Below are positions 30,501 to 34,389 of a stretch of DNA of 64,000 nt, piece after piece. The stretch is from Euclidia mi. Lineage: Eukaryota > Arthropoda > Insecta > Lepidoptera > Erebidae. The number at the start of each line of letters is the position of its first letter. Positions within the stretch are counted from its first letter, which is position 1. The notes under the pieces were generated by a model. That model had not been told where the DNA came from, did not search any database, and saw nothing but the letters and a program-made list of their open reading frames with translations. The translations under genes were made by a program, and so were the position numbers. Location: contig OX123190.2 of the NCBI GenBank assembly GCA_944739405.2, forward strand, positions 20,310,807-20,374,806. The letters run 5' to 3'.

Positions 30501-32985
30501 TCAAAATAATATAAGGATAATATGTTATGGAAATAGGTACCTACTCGGTTCGAAAATAGCCGATTTGTCATTTCTGGACTCAAAGGTCATCACTGAACGC
30601 TAGTTTATAATAGGTATATGTTAGTACCTATTACGGGTATACTGTATATAAGAGGTGACGTAAACTACGCAATACTTTGTACGTACCTAAGCATAAAACA
30701 CGAAGCTGCGGTAATTGCCATCTACATAATATACCTAAATATATAGATAAATAGAACAGAAATAAGTATAGCGCGTATATATAAATATCGCGAAAAAGAC
30801 CTGTTTGAATAAAATTGTATGATGTAGGTATACCTACAAATCGCGATAGTTTAAAATCGATTAGAACAGAAATAGTAAGTCTGTGATTTCAAAATAACTA
30901 TATTTCCTCAATTGCTTAGCTGAAGCACTCCCACGGTGCGTGGAAGGTGGTCGGAAGTTCGCGACATCTTTCAAGCATCCTTCAAGTTACCTCACTCGCG
31001 GTGTAACTTCAAAGGCCGCTTTTTACAAGTTTATATGAAATACGTAAGTTCGCAATCGCGGCTAATGAGTTGTAAGATCGTTAGCCACGCTAGTGCCCAC
31101 GCCCACCTTTGACAACTTTTATATATATGTCATCACGCCTGTCTCCCCGAAGGGGTAGGCAGAGGTGTAACATTACACCCACATTTCACCTTATGAATTT
31201 TTAGGTCCCTCGTAATTGGAGGCGAGCCTATTGCCGTGCACGGTAACGGCCAGACAGTAACGTCGCCAGATTCCGTGCTGCTACTGCGAATTCGGAAAAT
31301 CTTAGTAACAATTTTGAGCGACCTGGGAATTGAACCCATACGGTAATCACTGGACCACGGAGGCAGTCAACCTCTGTTATTATCCTCTACCAGCTAACTC
31401 TGGTGAAGGTGACTATTTTATACAAAATATGTTTTTATATCCTGCGGCCAGTTGTTTAGCAGATAAGCGCTCTAAAACAAACCAACCATCTGTTCAGCAA
31501 TATTATATTAGTATACCCGTAGATTAACTTATCTAAACATCCTGCTATTCATAATTATATTCATTCTACAGTTACTACTATTGCACAGAGTTCTTTTGTG
31601 CTTTTATCATCACGCAACAATAGTTATTTGTGCAACAAGGGAGCAAAGTTGTTTTTTGTTTCGAGTGCTGATTTTGAGTCCCGAGCAAGCGACGGATTCT
31701 ATGATTGATTCACGAGCGTAGCGAGTGATTCAAAGATAGAATCCCGAGCGTAGTGAGGGACTCAACAGCACGAGATGCAAAAAACTTTGCTCTCGTGTAG
31801 CACACGTAACTTTTCACCTCAGCAGTGAGAACACATCATATTACTTAAGAGACATAGAAATGAACAGGAATAGATTGAAATAACGTTTAACACGTTACGC
31901 TATACGTTATCAGTATCAGCGAAATTTTTATTTCCGCTATTTTTTAAATCACGTGTAGTGTATCATTGTTGAAATTCCAAATAAAAATGTATTGGTTAAA
32001 TACCAATTTTATACTATTAATTTTATTAGACTTACATTTATTAAAATCCAATAATAAATTAAACATATAAACTATAAGATTTAAAAAAAAAACGTAATTT
32101 CTTTATTACAAATATCTTTAAATTTTAGGGTAAACGCGTTTCCGAACGTGTTTTCTTTGAAGTCGAATTCCAAAATCGAATTTCGAAGGGGTTTGTTTTT
32201 TCACTTGCTTTTATAAAAATGCATAATAAATGCATATGAAAGAGACAGAGCACAGCAAAATTCGAATGTTTCAAATTTATGGCTGAACAATGTCAATTCG
32301 TGGCACTGAAGATTGAAAAATTAAAAAGCTACTTTGCCCCTCGCTCGAATCAAAATCGCGTTTTGTTCACTGTTGTCTCGCAACAAAAGCGGCATGTTTG
32401 AGCTGCTGCGGTGAAAAAAAATATTATTAGAAGTAATATGCACTGCGCCCAAATATGAACTATGTAGTTAATGTAGTTGATTCTGTACGCTGTTGATGAG
32501 GCCTAGTAGCAAAACGGTCGGAAAATTTTACAATACATTTAACGAGATTTCCTCGCAGGATGTCGCGAAAGGACTATGAAAAAGGAAACGTCCTACATAC
32601 ATAATACATACATATTATGCTCACGCCTTTTCCCATCGGGAGAGGCAGAGAACAAAGACCAAGGCGCAATCTGAAAAAAATTTGTGCGCTGGCCGATAAA
32701 TTCAATAAAAGTTGAACTAAACTAAACTCAACTCGAAGTTGTCGAAGTCGAAGTTTCGCTGCTGGTTGTGAACGTGCTGTATGAAAGTTGGATGATGACC
32801 CGCTAATAAGGCTTTCCACTGCGAGCCAACAATAGTTATAGGTACGCTGGTCTGTCATTCTATAAACTAACCTTACAAACATTGGTATTTTGGCAGTAGC
32901 GAATCTGCTTACAGAAGACCGGTTAGATTATGGCATAGTATTTTAAGTACTTACCCGCTGTCGAGTAGTCATCTTCGTCATCCAT
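412..32985 (-). CDS. ZNFX1: ZNFX1-type NFX1 zinc finger-containing RNA helicase, amino-terminal 1,247 codons in 16 exons (gene continues beyond position 1)
   Basis: Joining 16 minus-strand exons (32955-32985, 30039-30164, 29771-29923, 29067-29683, 28406-28610, 28211-28256, 27765-27993, 26985-27158, 25638-26669, 25410-25562, 6709-6862, 6205-6288, 5773-6041, 4270-4419, 3174-3348, 412-554) gives one open frame with GT/AG borders and matching phases. Domains in order: a disordered Asn/Arg/Gly/Pro-rich head (residues about 10-125), an all-helical region (125-309), a linker and beta-rich region (310-527), then an SF1 UPF1-like helicase: GPPGTGKT (~615), VIVEEAAEVLE (motif II, EEAA type), GDHQQLRPS (III), QHRMRPE, VVDNYQGEE (V) and ALSRAKQGF (VI). 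The order and motifs match ZNFX1, which in other animals acts in small-RNA inheritance granules (worm) and in double-stranded-RNA antiviral sensing (mammals). The carboxy-terminal NF-X1 zinc fingers lie outside the window. The role in this organism is inferred from family membership. Confidence 0.9.
1041..3035 (+). mobile_element. Non-autonomous Helitron with internal minisatellite (1,995 bp)
   Basis: The element starts TCCTACTAATATTATAAATG after A1040 and ends GCGAAAGCTAG before T3036, which fits Helitron rules (TC start, CTAG-type end, insertion between A and T, no target duplication). A short GC hairpin (GCGG...CCGC) lies 10-25 bp before the 3' end. No Rep/helicase frame is present, so it would be mobilised in trans. 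It sits in the intron between ZNFX1 exons 15 and 16. The 5' motif is one that I recognise from many lepidopteran genomes. Confidence 0.75.
1345..2255 (+). repeat. Tandem repeat, ~110-bp unit, about 8 copies
   Basis: The words 'caagatggct', 'aaaatggcggatta', 'aaatacctcaatatgggtat' and 'gaaagggcttgattggtaga' recur in the same order at about 1361, 1476, 1586, 1696, 1807, 1916, 2033 and 2144, so the period is 110-116 bp. Copies differ by scattered substitutions. Short open frames inside it are repeat artefacts. It lies wholly inside the Helitron at 1041-3035. Confidence 0.9.
3174..3348 (-). CDS. ZNFX1: ZNFX1 coding exon 15 (helicase motifs V and VI)
   Basis: Residues 1142-1200: VKITVVDNYQGEESKIILLS (motif V), then LVRNNRDNNIGFLGTENRIC and VALSRAKQ (motif VI, Arg finger). 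The split Gly codon is completed by exon 16 across the Helitron-bearing intron. Acceptor TTCCAG, donor GTAAAC. Confidence 0.92.
3545..3800 (-). mobile_element. tRNA-derived SINE (minus orientation)
   Basis: Read on the minus strand it begins with a tRNA-like head (box A-like 'tagaccagtggta', box B-like 'ggtctcgagtcgatccc') and ends with the shared body and 3' end 'cccttcgggtataaaatc'. It belongs to the same family as the copies at 22424, 31130 and 49517. It lies in the intron between ZNFX1 exons 14 and 15. Confidence 0.7.
4000..4205 (+). mobile_element. tRNA-derived SINE of a second family with (ATG)n tail, truncated
   Basis: The head 'agtgatagcttggggagata' and the B-box-like 'gggtttgaattc' are followed by 'cggcgcacaccactgacttt' and a 'gatgatgatga' tail. 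The same family is seen complete on the minus strand at 23749-24122 and in part at 7007-7190. Confidence 0.6.
4270..4419 (-). CDS. ZNFX1: ZNFX1 coding exon 14 (RecA2, motif between IV and V)
   Basis: Residues 1092-1141, SKANHKEADITLALANYIIQ then GYSGEDVTILAAYSGQMFYM, the second RecA-like domain strand-helix block with the 'TILxxYxGQ' signature of UPF1-like helicases. Acceptor TTTTCAG, donor GTATGT. Confidence 0.9.
4500..4665 (+). mobile_element. Helitron 5'-end fragment
   Basis: The segment 'aatatataaaatccttgcg...gctgaaatttggcatgtatg...ccttggggaccgtagggg' is the same family as the complete mini-Helitron at 11579-11774 but stops without a CTAG end. It begins 80 bp from ZNFX1 exon 14, inside the intron. 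Confidence 0.5.
4666..5510. other. Degraded sequence, origin not recognised
   Basis: The plus strand keeps a short coding-like stretch near 4680-4800 interrupted by stops, with words such as 'cggcgaccgacgaagtcgtg'-like ends near 5490 that suggest a dead retroelement. I could not assign a family. It lies between ZNFX1 exons 13 and 14. Confidence 0.25.
5512..5577. repeat. Perfect 32-bp inverted repeat with 2-bp loop (66-bp hairpin)
   Basis: Arm 5512-5543 (cgcccaggccgctcctcgta... to ...aaagggga) is the exact reverse complement of 5546-5577, with TC between. It is GC-rich in an AT-rich intron. Two open frames on opposite strands across it are shadows of the palindrome. Confidence 0.9.
5773..6041 (-). 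CDS. ZNFX1: ZNFX1 coding exon 13 (helicase motifs III and IV)
   Basis: Residues 1002-1091. The exon carries GDHQQLRPSAS (motif III), VSLFERMITNGI and LSVQHRMRPEVAALI, then the spacer ENLGDVPGLEKNVFFFSHE. It is locally GC-richer than its surroundings. Acceptor ATCAG, donor GTAATA. Confidence 0.9.
6205..6288 (-). CDS. ZNFX1: ZNFX1 coding exon 12 (Walker B)
   Basis: This 84-nt exon encodes VIVEEAAEVLEQHIITSLTK followed by DCQHLILIG. The VEEAAE sequence is motif II, with Glu-Glu-Ala-Ala in place of Asp-Glu-Ala-Asp as usual in this family. Phase 1 in and out. Confidence 0.88.
6459..6508. repeat. Imperfect ~50-bp inverted repeat
   Basis: 'gttcttcaggtgtatcttgt' is mirrored by 'acaagatacac' and 'cacctgaagaac' with a 4-base loop and one short slip. 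It lies in the intron between ZNFX1 exons 11 and 12. Confidence 0.7.
6709..6862 (-). CDS. ZNFX1: ZNFX1 coding exon 11 (MTTSGAARM block)
   Basis: Residues 923-974. It contains KIKVLGMTTSGAARMRKLLQ and ends in APKI plus one base. VxGMTTxGAA is the diagnostic motif upstream of the Walker B element in UPF1-like helicases of the ZNFX1 group. Acceptor TTTCCAG, donor GTACCG. Confidence 0.88.
7007..7190 (+). mobile_element. tRNA-derived SINE fragment, second family
   Basis: 'ggcaatggtagcctagtgaa' and 'cggtgcacaccactgacttt' match the heads of the copies at 4000 and (minus) 24122. The tail is degenerate. Confidence 0.5.
7395..7641 (+). mobile_element. Probable short Helitron-like element
   Basis: It begins TCTATATATATAAAAG after an A and ends at CATAAAGCTAG, with the body words 'actcaagaacggctgaaccg' and 'gctgaaaattggtggagagg' that are typical of a lepidopteran Helitron family. 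The base after CTAG is A, not the expected T, so the right border is uncertain. Parts of the right end are repeated at 7722-7780. Confidence 0.5.
7935..9365 (+). mobile_element. Degenerate CR1/Jockey-group LINE reverse transcriptase
   Basis: The plus strand encodes a broken reverse transcriptase. Motifs in order are KVIPLYKAG and TNYRPISVLPTFSKSLEKLI (8140-8250), CDFSKAFDCVE (motif A, ~8405), VSQGSILSP (decayed motif B, ~8555), VLFADDTSLL (catalytic motif C, ~8645), FLGITLDSKLQWGPHI (~8870) and the tail LVYHSYFHSIMSYGILLW. Stops and frame changes separate the pieces, so it is a dead copy. It lies in ZNFX1 intron 10. The clade (CR1 versus Jockey) is not certain. Confidence 0.85.
9366..9640. 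repeat. MITE-like sequence with 'gttgcaccac...ccggttaa' words
   Basis: The words 'attgcaccacatcaccggtt' and 'ttaacagtaaacttgac' reappear, mirrored, at 24235-24400, suggesting copies of one non-autonomous DNA element. Ends and target duplications could not be fixed. Open frames over it show no domain. Confidence 0.35.
9739..10097 (+). CDS. Myb/SANT-like DNA-binding domain protein, short two-exon gene or relic
   Basis: Exon 9739-9782 (MASNTKSLYINSQT, donor GTAAGT) joined to 9887-10097 (acceptor ATTTCAG) gives an 84-residue protein ending at TGA. The part ERNVNFTGVAVDRLQSLITK followed by KKTDAISSKQKDSA resembles the first two helices of the Myb/SANT-like domain found in FSBP/zeste-like proteins and in transposon-linked DNA-binding proteins; the third helix is decayed (ETVAHTS) and the usual Trp is lost. 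Using the acceptor just upstream (9840) instead gives an early stop. It points towards the MULE-like fragment at 10795 and may belong to the same mobile element. It is probably not a functional host gene. Confidence 0.5.
10098..10794. other. Intergenic stretch with possible minus-strand end of a short gene
   Basis: On the minus strand around 10575-10645 a short frame (LLPELIDPRKRRSMAIRNVRF, stop) is followed by AATAAA-like sequence, and another (SFENSSNKKRRRLLVNKNGK, stop) lies at about 10660-10740. They could be terminal exons of the MULE-like gene at 10795 or chance. Nothing else seen. Confidence 0.25.
11579..11774 (+). mobile_element. Miniature Helitron, 196 bp
   Basis: Begins TCTGTATATATAAAATCC after A11578 and ends GCGGGCGTCCTCTAG before T11775, with 'ctgaaa/gtgaaatttggtatg' and 'ccttggggaccgtagggg' in between. 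It follows the TC...CTAG, A|T insertion rule exactly. A fragment of the same family is at 4500. Confidence 0.75.
12335..12735 (+). repeat. Two head-to-tail copies of a ~200-bp dispersed repeat
   Basis: Both copies (about 12335-12530 and 12531-12735) run from 'gcggttacacccgcgttatt' through 'catagcgtgatgtt' and 'cctcgataaatgg' to 'acaaacaaactcttcagctt'. A third copy is at 48512-48725. This is a very common lepidopteran repeat; the 'acaaacaaacaaact' end suggests a LINE 3' tail or Helitron-like end. Confidence 0.7.
13325..13700 (-). mobile_element. tRNA-derived SINE (minus orientation)
   Basis: Minus-strand reading starts 'gactgcctctgtggtcctgc' and has a clear B box 'gggttcgattcccgggtcg', then the body 'aaagtgatattgggtttttc'. 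The far end contains a 'gtgcctcggaaagcacgttaag' segment shared with other lepidopteran SINEs. It lies between the MULE fragment and the 'gggttccgtag' element. Confidence 0.65.
13821..14480. mobile_element. Non-autonomous 'gggttccgtag' element (~660 bp)
   Basis: The left end 'tagggttccgtagtccacaa' and the right part 'gcaactacggaaccctacat' form imperfect inverted words; the right end is 'gcacttggccggtttttt'. A diverged second copy is at 50121-50692. No coding capacity. It seems to sit in a possible exon of the MULE-like gene. Confidence 0.5.
14700..16331. other. Non-coding stretch with a GC-rich patch
   Basis: A GC-rich patch at 14690-14825 ('cgatcgcaccgatgtcgccg', 'gcgcgcgcggttttatagtg') stands out from the AT-rich surroundings and could be an old promoter or the end of a mobile element. 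Apart from the exon at 15337 I see nothing coding here. Confidence 0.3.
15337..15447 (+). pseudogene. Isolated exon of a Myb/SANT-like DNA-binding protein
   Basis: After a GATGCAG acceptor the plus strand reads MSSKFEYTLFEFNALGEIPR followed by TVKQLNYKFENIKRVAKK and a GTACAT donor. 'FNA...PRTVKQL..KY.N.K' is the third helix of the Myb/SANT-like domain. I found no partner exons around it, so it is a fragment of a different copy from the gene at 9739. Confidence 0.5.
16332..16339 (+). repeat. Left target-site duplication of hAT-like element (AGCTAAGC)
   Basis: Identical to 23275-23282 and directly next to the terminal CAGGG. Confidence 0.75.
16800..17345 (+). pseudogene. mariner transposase relic (amino-terminal half)
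   Basis: Split over frames, the plus strand reads PSKATLYL, YNEFKRGRLTLGDEERSGRP, then VTYQEIQHILQIGSGSLHEI, the helix-turn-helix region and linker of a mariner transposase. The catalytic DDD part is missing after FLDWLLGDNSF near 17340, where AT-rich sequence begins. Frameshifts and stops make it dead. Confidence 0.8.
17905..19050 (+). pseudogene. Second mariner transposase relic, nearly full span, interrupted
   Basis: Pieces in order: VREHLRAMILYDLKVGLSEL (helix-turn-helix, 17916-17985), an unrelated insertion of about 220 bp, SRATIFRRFFQIKLGKVSLK then DDDRNGRPATFVTAENIETL (18255-18375), GRGIFNIITGDEIWVYQYEP (first catalytic Asp, ~18605), FGLSGHVATISMEPQKTVNA with WYSDMCLPTVFNVL (~18735-18840), and the tail SWFRRMNRCIQTTGEYFEKM (~18990-19048). 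Several frameshifts. A different mariner from the one at 16800. Nested in the hAT-like element. Confidence 0.85.
19195..19485 (+). pseudogene. LINE reverse transcriptase fragment
   Basis: Plus strand frames give STGYDGVSTRILKTVSNKIS, IIFGIMQGVVPMELKRTIIK and TRYRPIALIPVISKIF, the segment just before RT motif A of CR1/Jockey-group elements. It ends in a stop. No other part of this copy is nearby. Confidence 0.7.
20543..21359 (-). pseudogene. LINE reverse transcriptase fragment (CR1/Jockey group)
   Basis: On the minus strand: SDLTNYRPIALLPIFLKVFE (21280 region), NCTLYEALDNVNYKILLDKL (motif A, with Asp in ALDNV), LSGVPQGSILGPLLFIIYIK (motif B, intact), then TLFAYDSTILF where the catalytic FADD has become FAYD, and NLKINLNKTKIMYF. 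A frame break lies near 21085 and the copy ends at 20543. The lost Asp shows that it is dead. Confidence 0.85.
22273..22343. repeat. 71-bp hairpin with 24-bp arms, one mismatch
   Basis: Arm 22273-22296 (gaagtccagagatagaggac...) pairs with 22320-22343 (...ttctatctctggacttc); the single mismatch would be a G-U pair in RNA. The 23-nt loop makes it look like a pri-miRNA or short fold-back element. It lies inside the hAT-like element. Confidence 0.75.
22424..22684 (+). mobile_element. tRNA-derived SINE (plus orientation), complete
   Basis: Head 'cagcctccgtggtccagtgg' (box A-like), a weak B box 'acagattcggatttccgg', body 'gggtttttccgaattctcag' and 'gctcgccccctattacgtgg', 3' end 'ggatacaggcgtgagtct' and a (ATAAA)n tail. 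Same family as 49517. Confidence 0.8.
22692..22823. mobile_element. Short MITE with imperfect ~35-bp inverted ends
   Basis: 'gcgaagccactgctccgttg' at the left mirrors 'caacgctgcagtgtgacttc' at the right, with GC-rich 'cgttgcgttg' words on both sides. It follows the SINE tail directly. No target duplication is clear. Confidence 0.5.
23275..23282 (+). repeat. Right target-site duplication of hAT-like element (AGCTAAGC)
   Basis: Identical to 16332-16339 and directly next to the terminal CCCTG. Confidence 0.75.
23749..24122 (-). mobile_element. tRNA-derived SINE, second family, complete (minus orientation)
   Basis: Read on the minus strand: head 'ggcagcgatagcctagtgga', B-box-like 'catcgagttcgaatccacgg', body 'gcgcaccaatggcttttcgg', and a 'gatgatgatga' tail at 23750-23760. 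Same family as 4000 and 7007. Confidence 0.75.
24230..24410. repeat. MITE-like sequence related to 9366-9640
   Basis: Carries 'aagtggtgcaacta', 'aaccggtactttgacagatg' and 'catgatgcaaccca', mirrored versions of words in the block at 9366. Ends not fixed. Confidence 0.35.
25075..25265 (-). repeat. Dispersed lepidopteran repeat fragment
   Basis: The words 'tggtctactttaccacgcta', 'cctcagtcgcctcttatgac' and 'gaatgaaaagggatggtgaa' are ones that I know from retrotransposon-derived repeats of moths and butterflies. No frame is preserved. Confidence 0.35.
25410..25562 (-). CDS. ZNFX1: ZNFX1 coding exon 10 (end of helicase insertion)
   Basis: The exon encodes residues 872-922, including NRWRLYFMWIKN (the short 'R..LY..W' block before motif II in ZNFX1). 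The GTGAGC donor at 25404-25409 starts the 18.5-kb intron described separately. Confidence 0.85.
25638..26669 (-). CDS. ZNFX1: ZNFX1 coding exon 9 (helicase P-loop and motif Ia)
   Basis: The largest exon (344 codons, residues 528-871). It opens with PSSDAPAYLTED and carries the Q-motif-like FNESQYEAYKLALTHEFAVI, the Walker A GPPGTGKT (about 615-622), then LVICYTNHALDQFLDEI (motif Ia). The second half is a long charged helical insertion, also a ZNFX1 trait. Acceptor TTTTAG, donor GTGAGT, phase 0. Confidence 0.93.
26985..27158 (-). CDS. ZNFX1: ZNFX1 coding exon 8 (pre-helicase domain)
   Basis: The exon encodes residues 470-527, including TFTMIESEVYYEPYYHVLKAL. The 'YFEAYRHVL'-like block of ZNFX1 sits here, shortly before the P-loop exon. 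Acceptor TTTTCAG, donor GTACGT, phase 0 on both sides. Confidence 0.85.
27193..27573. mobile_element. 381-bp MITE with CAGGGTGT ends and TA duplication
   Basis: The left end CAGGGTGTAAAAAAGACCC and the right end GGGTCTTGTGACACCCTG are inverted, flanked by TA at 27191-27192 and 27574-27575, the Tc1/mariner rule. It lies in the intron between ZNFX1 exons 7 and 8. A truncated copy is at 41957-42075. Confidence 0.75.
27765..27993 (-). CDS. ZNFX1: ZNFX1 coding exon 7 (beta-rich 1B-like domain)
   Basis: The exon encodes residues 393-469: RVYQNVKFIGPYISNLKI, then WAHSKRFLFGSLVLFT and NVIVATILDRD. The WxxSKRLxxGSLV pattern is characteristic of the ZNFX1 region between the helical domain and helicase motif I. 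Acceptor TTTTTACAG, donor GTAAGA. Confidence 0.85.
28024..28120. repeat. Short tandem repeat, ~18-bp unit ('aaaattaagctacgt')
   Basis: About five imperfect copies of 'gtaaaattaagctac' next to ZNFX1 exon 7, in the intron towards exon 6. Confidence 0.8.
28211..28256 (-). CDS. ZNFX1: ZNFX1 coding exon 6 (46-nt micro-exon)
   Basis: This micro-exon encodes about 15 residues (QYLADPNKRKYDNV and flanking split codons). It enters in phase 1 and leaves in phase 2, exactly what the neighbouring exons need. Acceptor TTCAACAG, donor GTAAGC. Confidence 0.75.
28406..28610 (-). CDS. ZNFX1: ZNFX1 coding exon 5 (DFRELSVVPT...YLDVQFRLLRED block)
   Basis: The exon encodes residues 310-377, including PEDFRELSVVPT, PFLRPN and YLDVQFRLLRED, a block typical of ZNFX1 just before the helicase. 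Phase forces the acceptor to be the second AG of a CAGGGAG run; using the first AG would give an early stop. The donor is GTGAGT. Confidence 0.8.
29067..29683 (-). CDS. ZNFX1: ZNFX1 coding exon 4 (helical amino-terminal domain)
   Basis: This 617-nt exon encodes residues 104-309. After a short basic stretch (RRRRNQF) it begins FIGFITLEKIANTETKDI and then forms a run of amphipathic helices, as expected for the helical (armadillo-like) domain that precedes the helicase in ZNFX1 proteins. It ends at ...YADGNK with a GTAAGC donor, phase 0. Confidence 0.85.
29771..29923 (-). CDS. ZNFX1: ZNFX1 coding exon 3 (disordered head, His/Gln-rich)
   Basis: The exon encodes residues 53-103 and continues the low-complexity head (GPPRPRNMDSS..., a HHH run, then QPQQREGLYSFG). 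Borders are a TTATTAG acceptor and a GTAAGT donor, phase 1 in and out. Confidence 0.75.
30039..30164 (-). CDS. ZNFX1: ZNFX1 coding exon 2 (disordered N/R/G/P-rich head)
   Basis: The exon encodes residues 11-52, rich in Asn, Arg, Gly, Pro and Gln and without a fold that I can recognise. Acceptor TTTACAG and donor GTACGT flank it. It enters and leaves in phase 1. Low-complexity Arg/Gly/Asn heads are common in RNA-granule proteins, so a role in RNA binding or condensation is plausible but is an inference. Confidence 0.75.
31128..31375 (-). mobile_element. tRNA-derived SINE (minus orientation)
   Basis: Minus-strand head 'gactgcctccgtggtccagt', B box 'gggttcaattcccagg', body and 3' end 'cccttcggggagacaggcgt'. 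Sits in ZNFX1 intron 1 (30165-32954). Confidence 0.75.
31570..32560. repeat. Unclassified repeat-like block in ZNFX1 intron 1
   Basis: Contains the internal words 'gagcaaagttgttttttg' and (mirrored) 'aaaaaactttgctctcgt' and repeated 'cccgagcgtag'/'cgagcgtagcgag' motifs, as in a decayed fold-back element. No ends or frames found. Confidence 0.35.
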
Positions 32986-33008
32986 AATTTTTCTTGTTAG
33001 AACTTCAC
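32955..33008 (-). CDS. ZNFX1: ZNFX1 first coding exon (start codon at 32985-32983)
   Basis: This short exon encodes MDDEDDYSTA plus one base of the next codon (31 coding nt) and ends at a GTAAGT donor (32949-32954). A TTTTCCAG acceptor just above 33008 means the 23 nt before the ATG are 5' UTR and that at least one non-coding exon lies further upstream, above 33,009. I chose this ATG because it is the only one in this frame and the phase fits the next exon. Confidence 0.7.
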
Positions 33009-34355
33009 CTGGAAAATACACATAACATTTACACTTAGGTAAACACAGAAACGAAGTTGGTAGGTAGGTATGCTTTTAGCTATACCGTGATTTATACAGA
33101 ACAAATGCGCATTATCCGGAGGCGTTTCCAGGTGTGATGGCTAGGGCCTCAAGCAAAAAACGATTCTTCCAAAGACAACTGTTACCCTAAAAGTTGTTTG
33201 TCTTTGAAAGAAAAGTTGCTAGTTGTAGGTATATGATAATTGGGGCGGTGCTTATCATATACATAGGTAGGTAGTTTGAACTGTTTGAAGTTTCTTTCTT
33301 TTCAAACAAAATCCTGAATCTGCCACGGGCTTGATCTAATCATAGCTATTTTATAAATAAGAATCTCATGTCACAGTGTTTATAAAATATCGAACTGGTT
33401 CGAAACGGTTTGACTGACTTTAATGTTTATTTTTCTCTTAAAGTAAGGATACTATTATATTACTTAGTCTAAGATTTTTCTGTAGGTATATTGGCAGGTC
33501 TGAGAGTAGTCTTATTTTTTATTGGACAATTTTATTTATAATCTTTATTGATAAAATATAAAATCCTGTTACGCAGAATACAAGCATATTTTATGGCAAA
33601 ACAATGTTAGCCGAAGCAATAATGTATAGATACCTACATAAAAAGATATGTCCCAACTAACATAGCAAAGACTAAAAAATGTTGGTTGTAAATATTTTGG
33701 AATAATCCTTTTATGGCGTAGTTTTATGGAAGGTTCCTGTATTAGGAGACTAGAGAAAAAAGGGGTTATAAGTTTGTTAGAAAAGCCGCTGATGTTGAAA
33801 CTGGAGCTTAACGAATTATAACTTCAGGGCTAGAGGTGATTCAAATAGTGTATAATTTTTGATCCAATCAAATATCATGCAGTTTTTAATTTACGCTAAA
33901 ACTAGAATTTTGATTTAAAGATACAGCTAGAGTAACGTTGAGAGATAGAGACTTGGAACGGTAATGTCAAAGTATTATATTTATCTATGGTAATGTTGAT
34001 TGCTTGACAGCGGCAAATAGTACTTACCTAATTGTTGAATATATCTTATGGACTAGCTTATATACTAAGGGGGTTATGGGATAGTTATACATCATTAGGG
34101 TGACAACATTAGACATCATTAGAGTGAGAACATTCTAGAGATAACATCGTTAGAATAACAATATATGGTAGAGAGTTAAACATAATAAGGTTGATTAGTT
34201 ATTTACAGTTAGTTAGTTAACAATGTATACGTAAGTACGAAATCTAAGAATATATAGATAAACAATAACTTAGTGAATTACATTATTTAGGATTATGTGA
34301 TAAGTGTGATAACTAATGATTTATGTATACAAACAATGACTCATAGAGTCTGTCT
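33009..34355. other. Upstream of ZNFX1 coding region; no gene recognised
   Basis: Should contain the non-coding first exon and promoter of ZNFX1 (the acceptor at 33009 demands one), but I cannot place them. AT-rich, no protein-coding signal. Confidence 0.4.
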
Positions 34356-34380
34356 ATTCCTACACATAAGTTATTACTAA

Positions 34381-34389
34381 TAACTTATG
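34381..34389 (+). repeat. 9-bp target duplication TAACTTATG, left of copy 1
   Basis: Exact match to 36988-36996. Confidence 0.85.
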
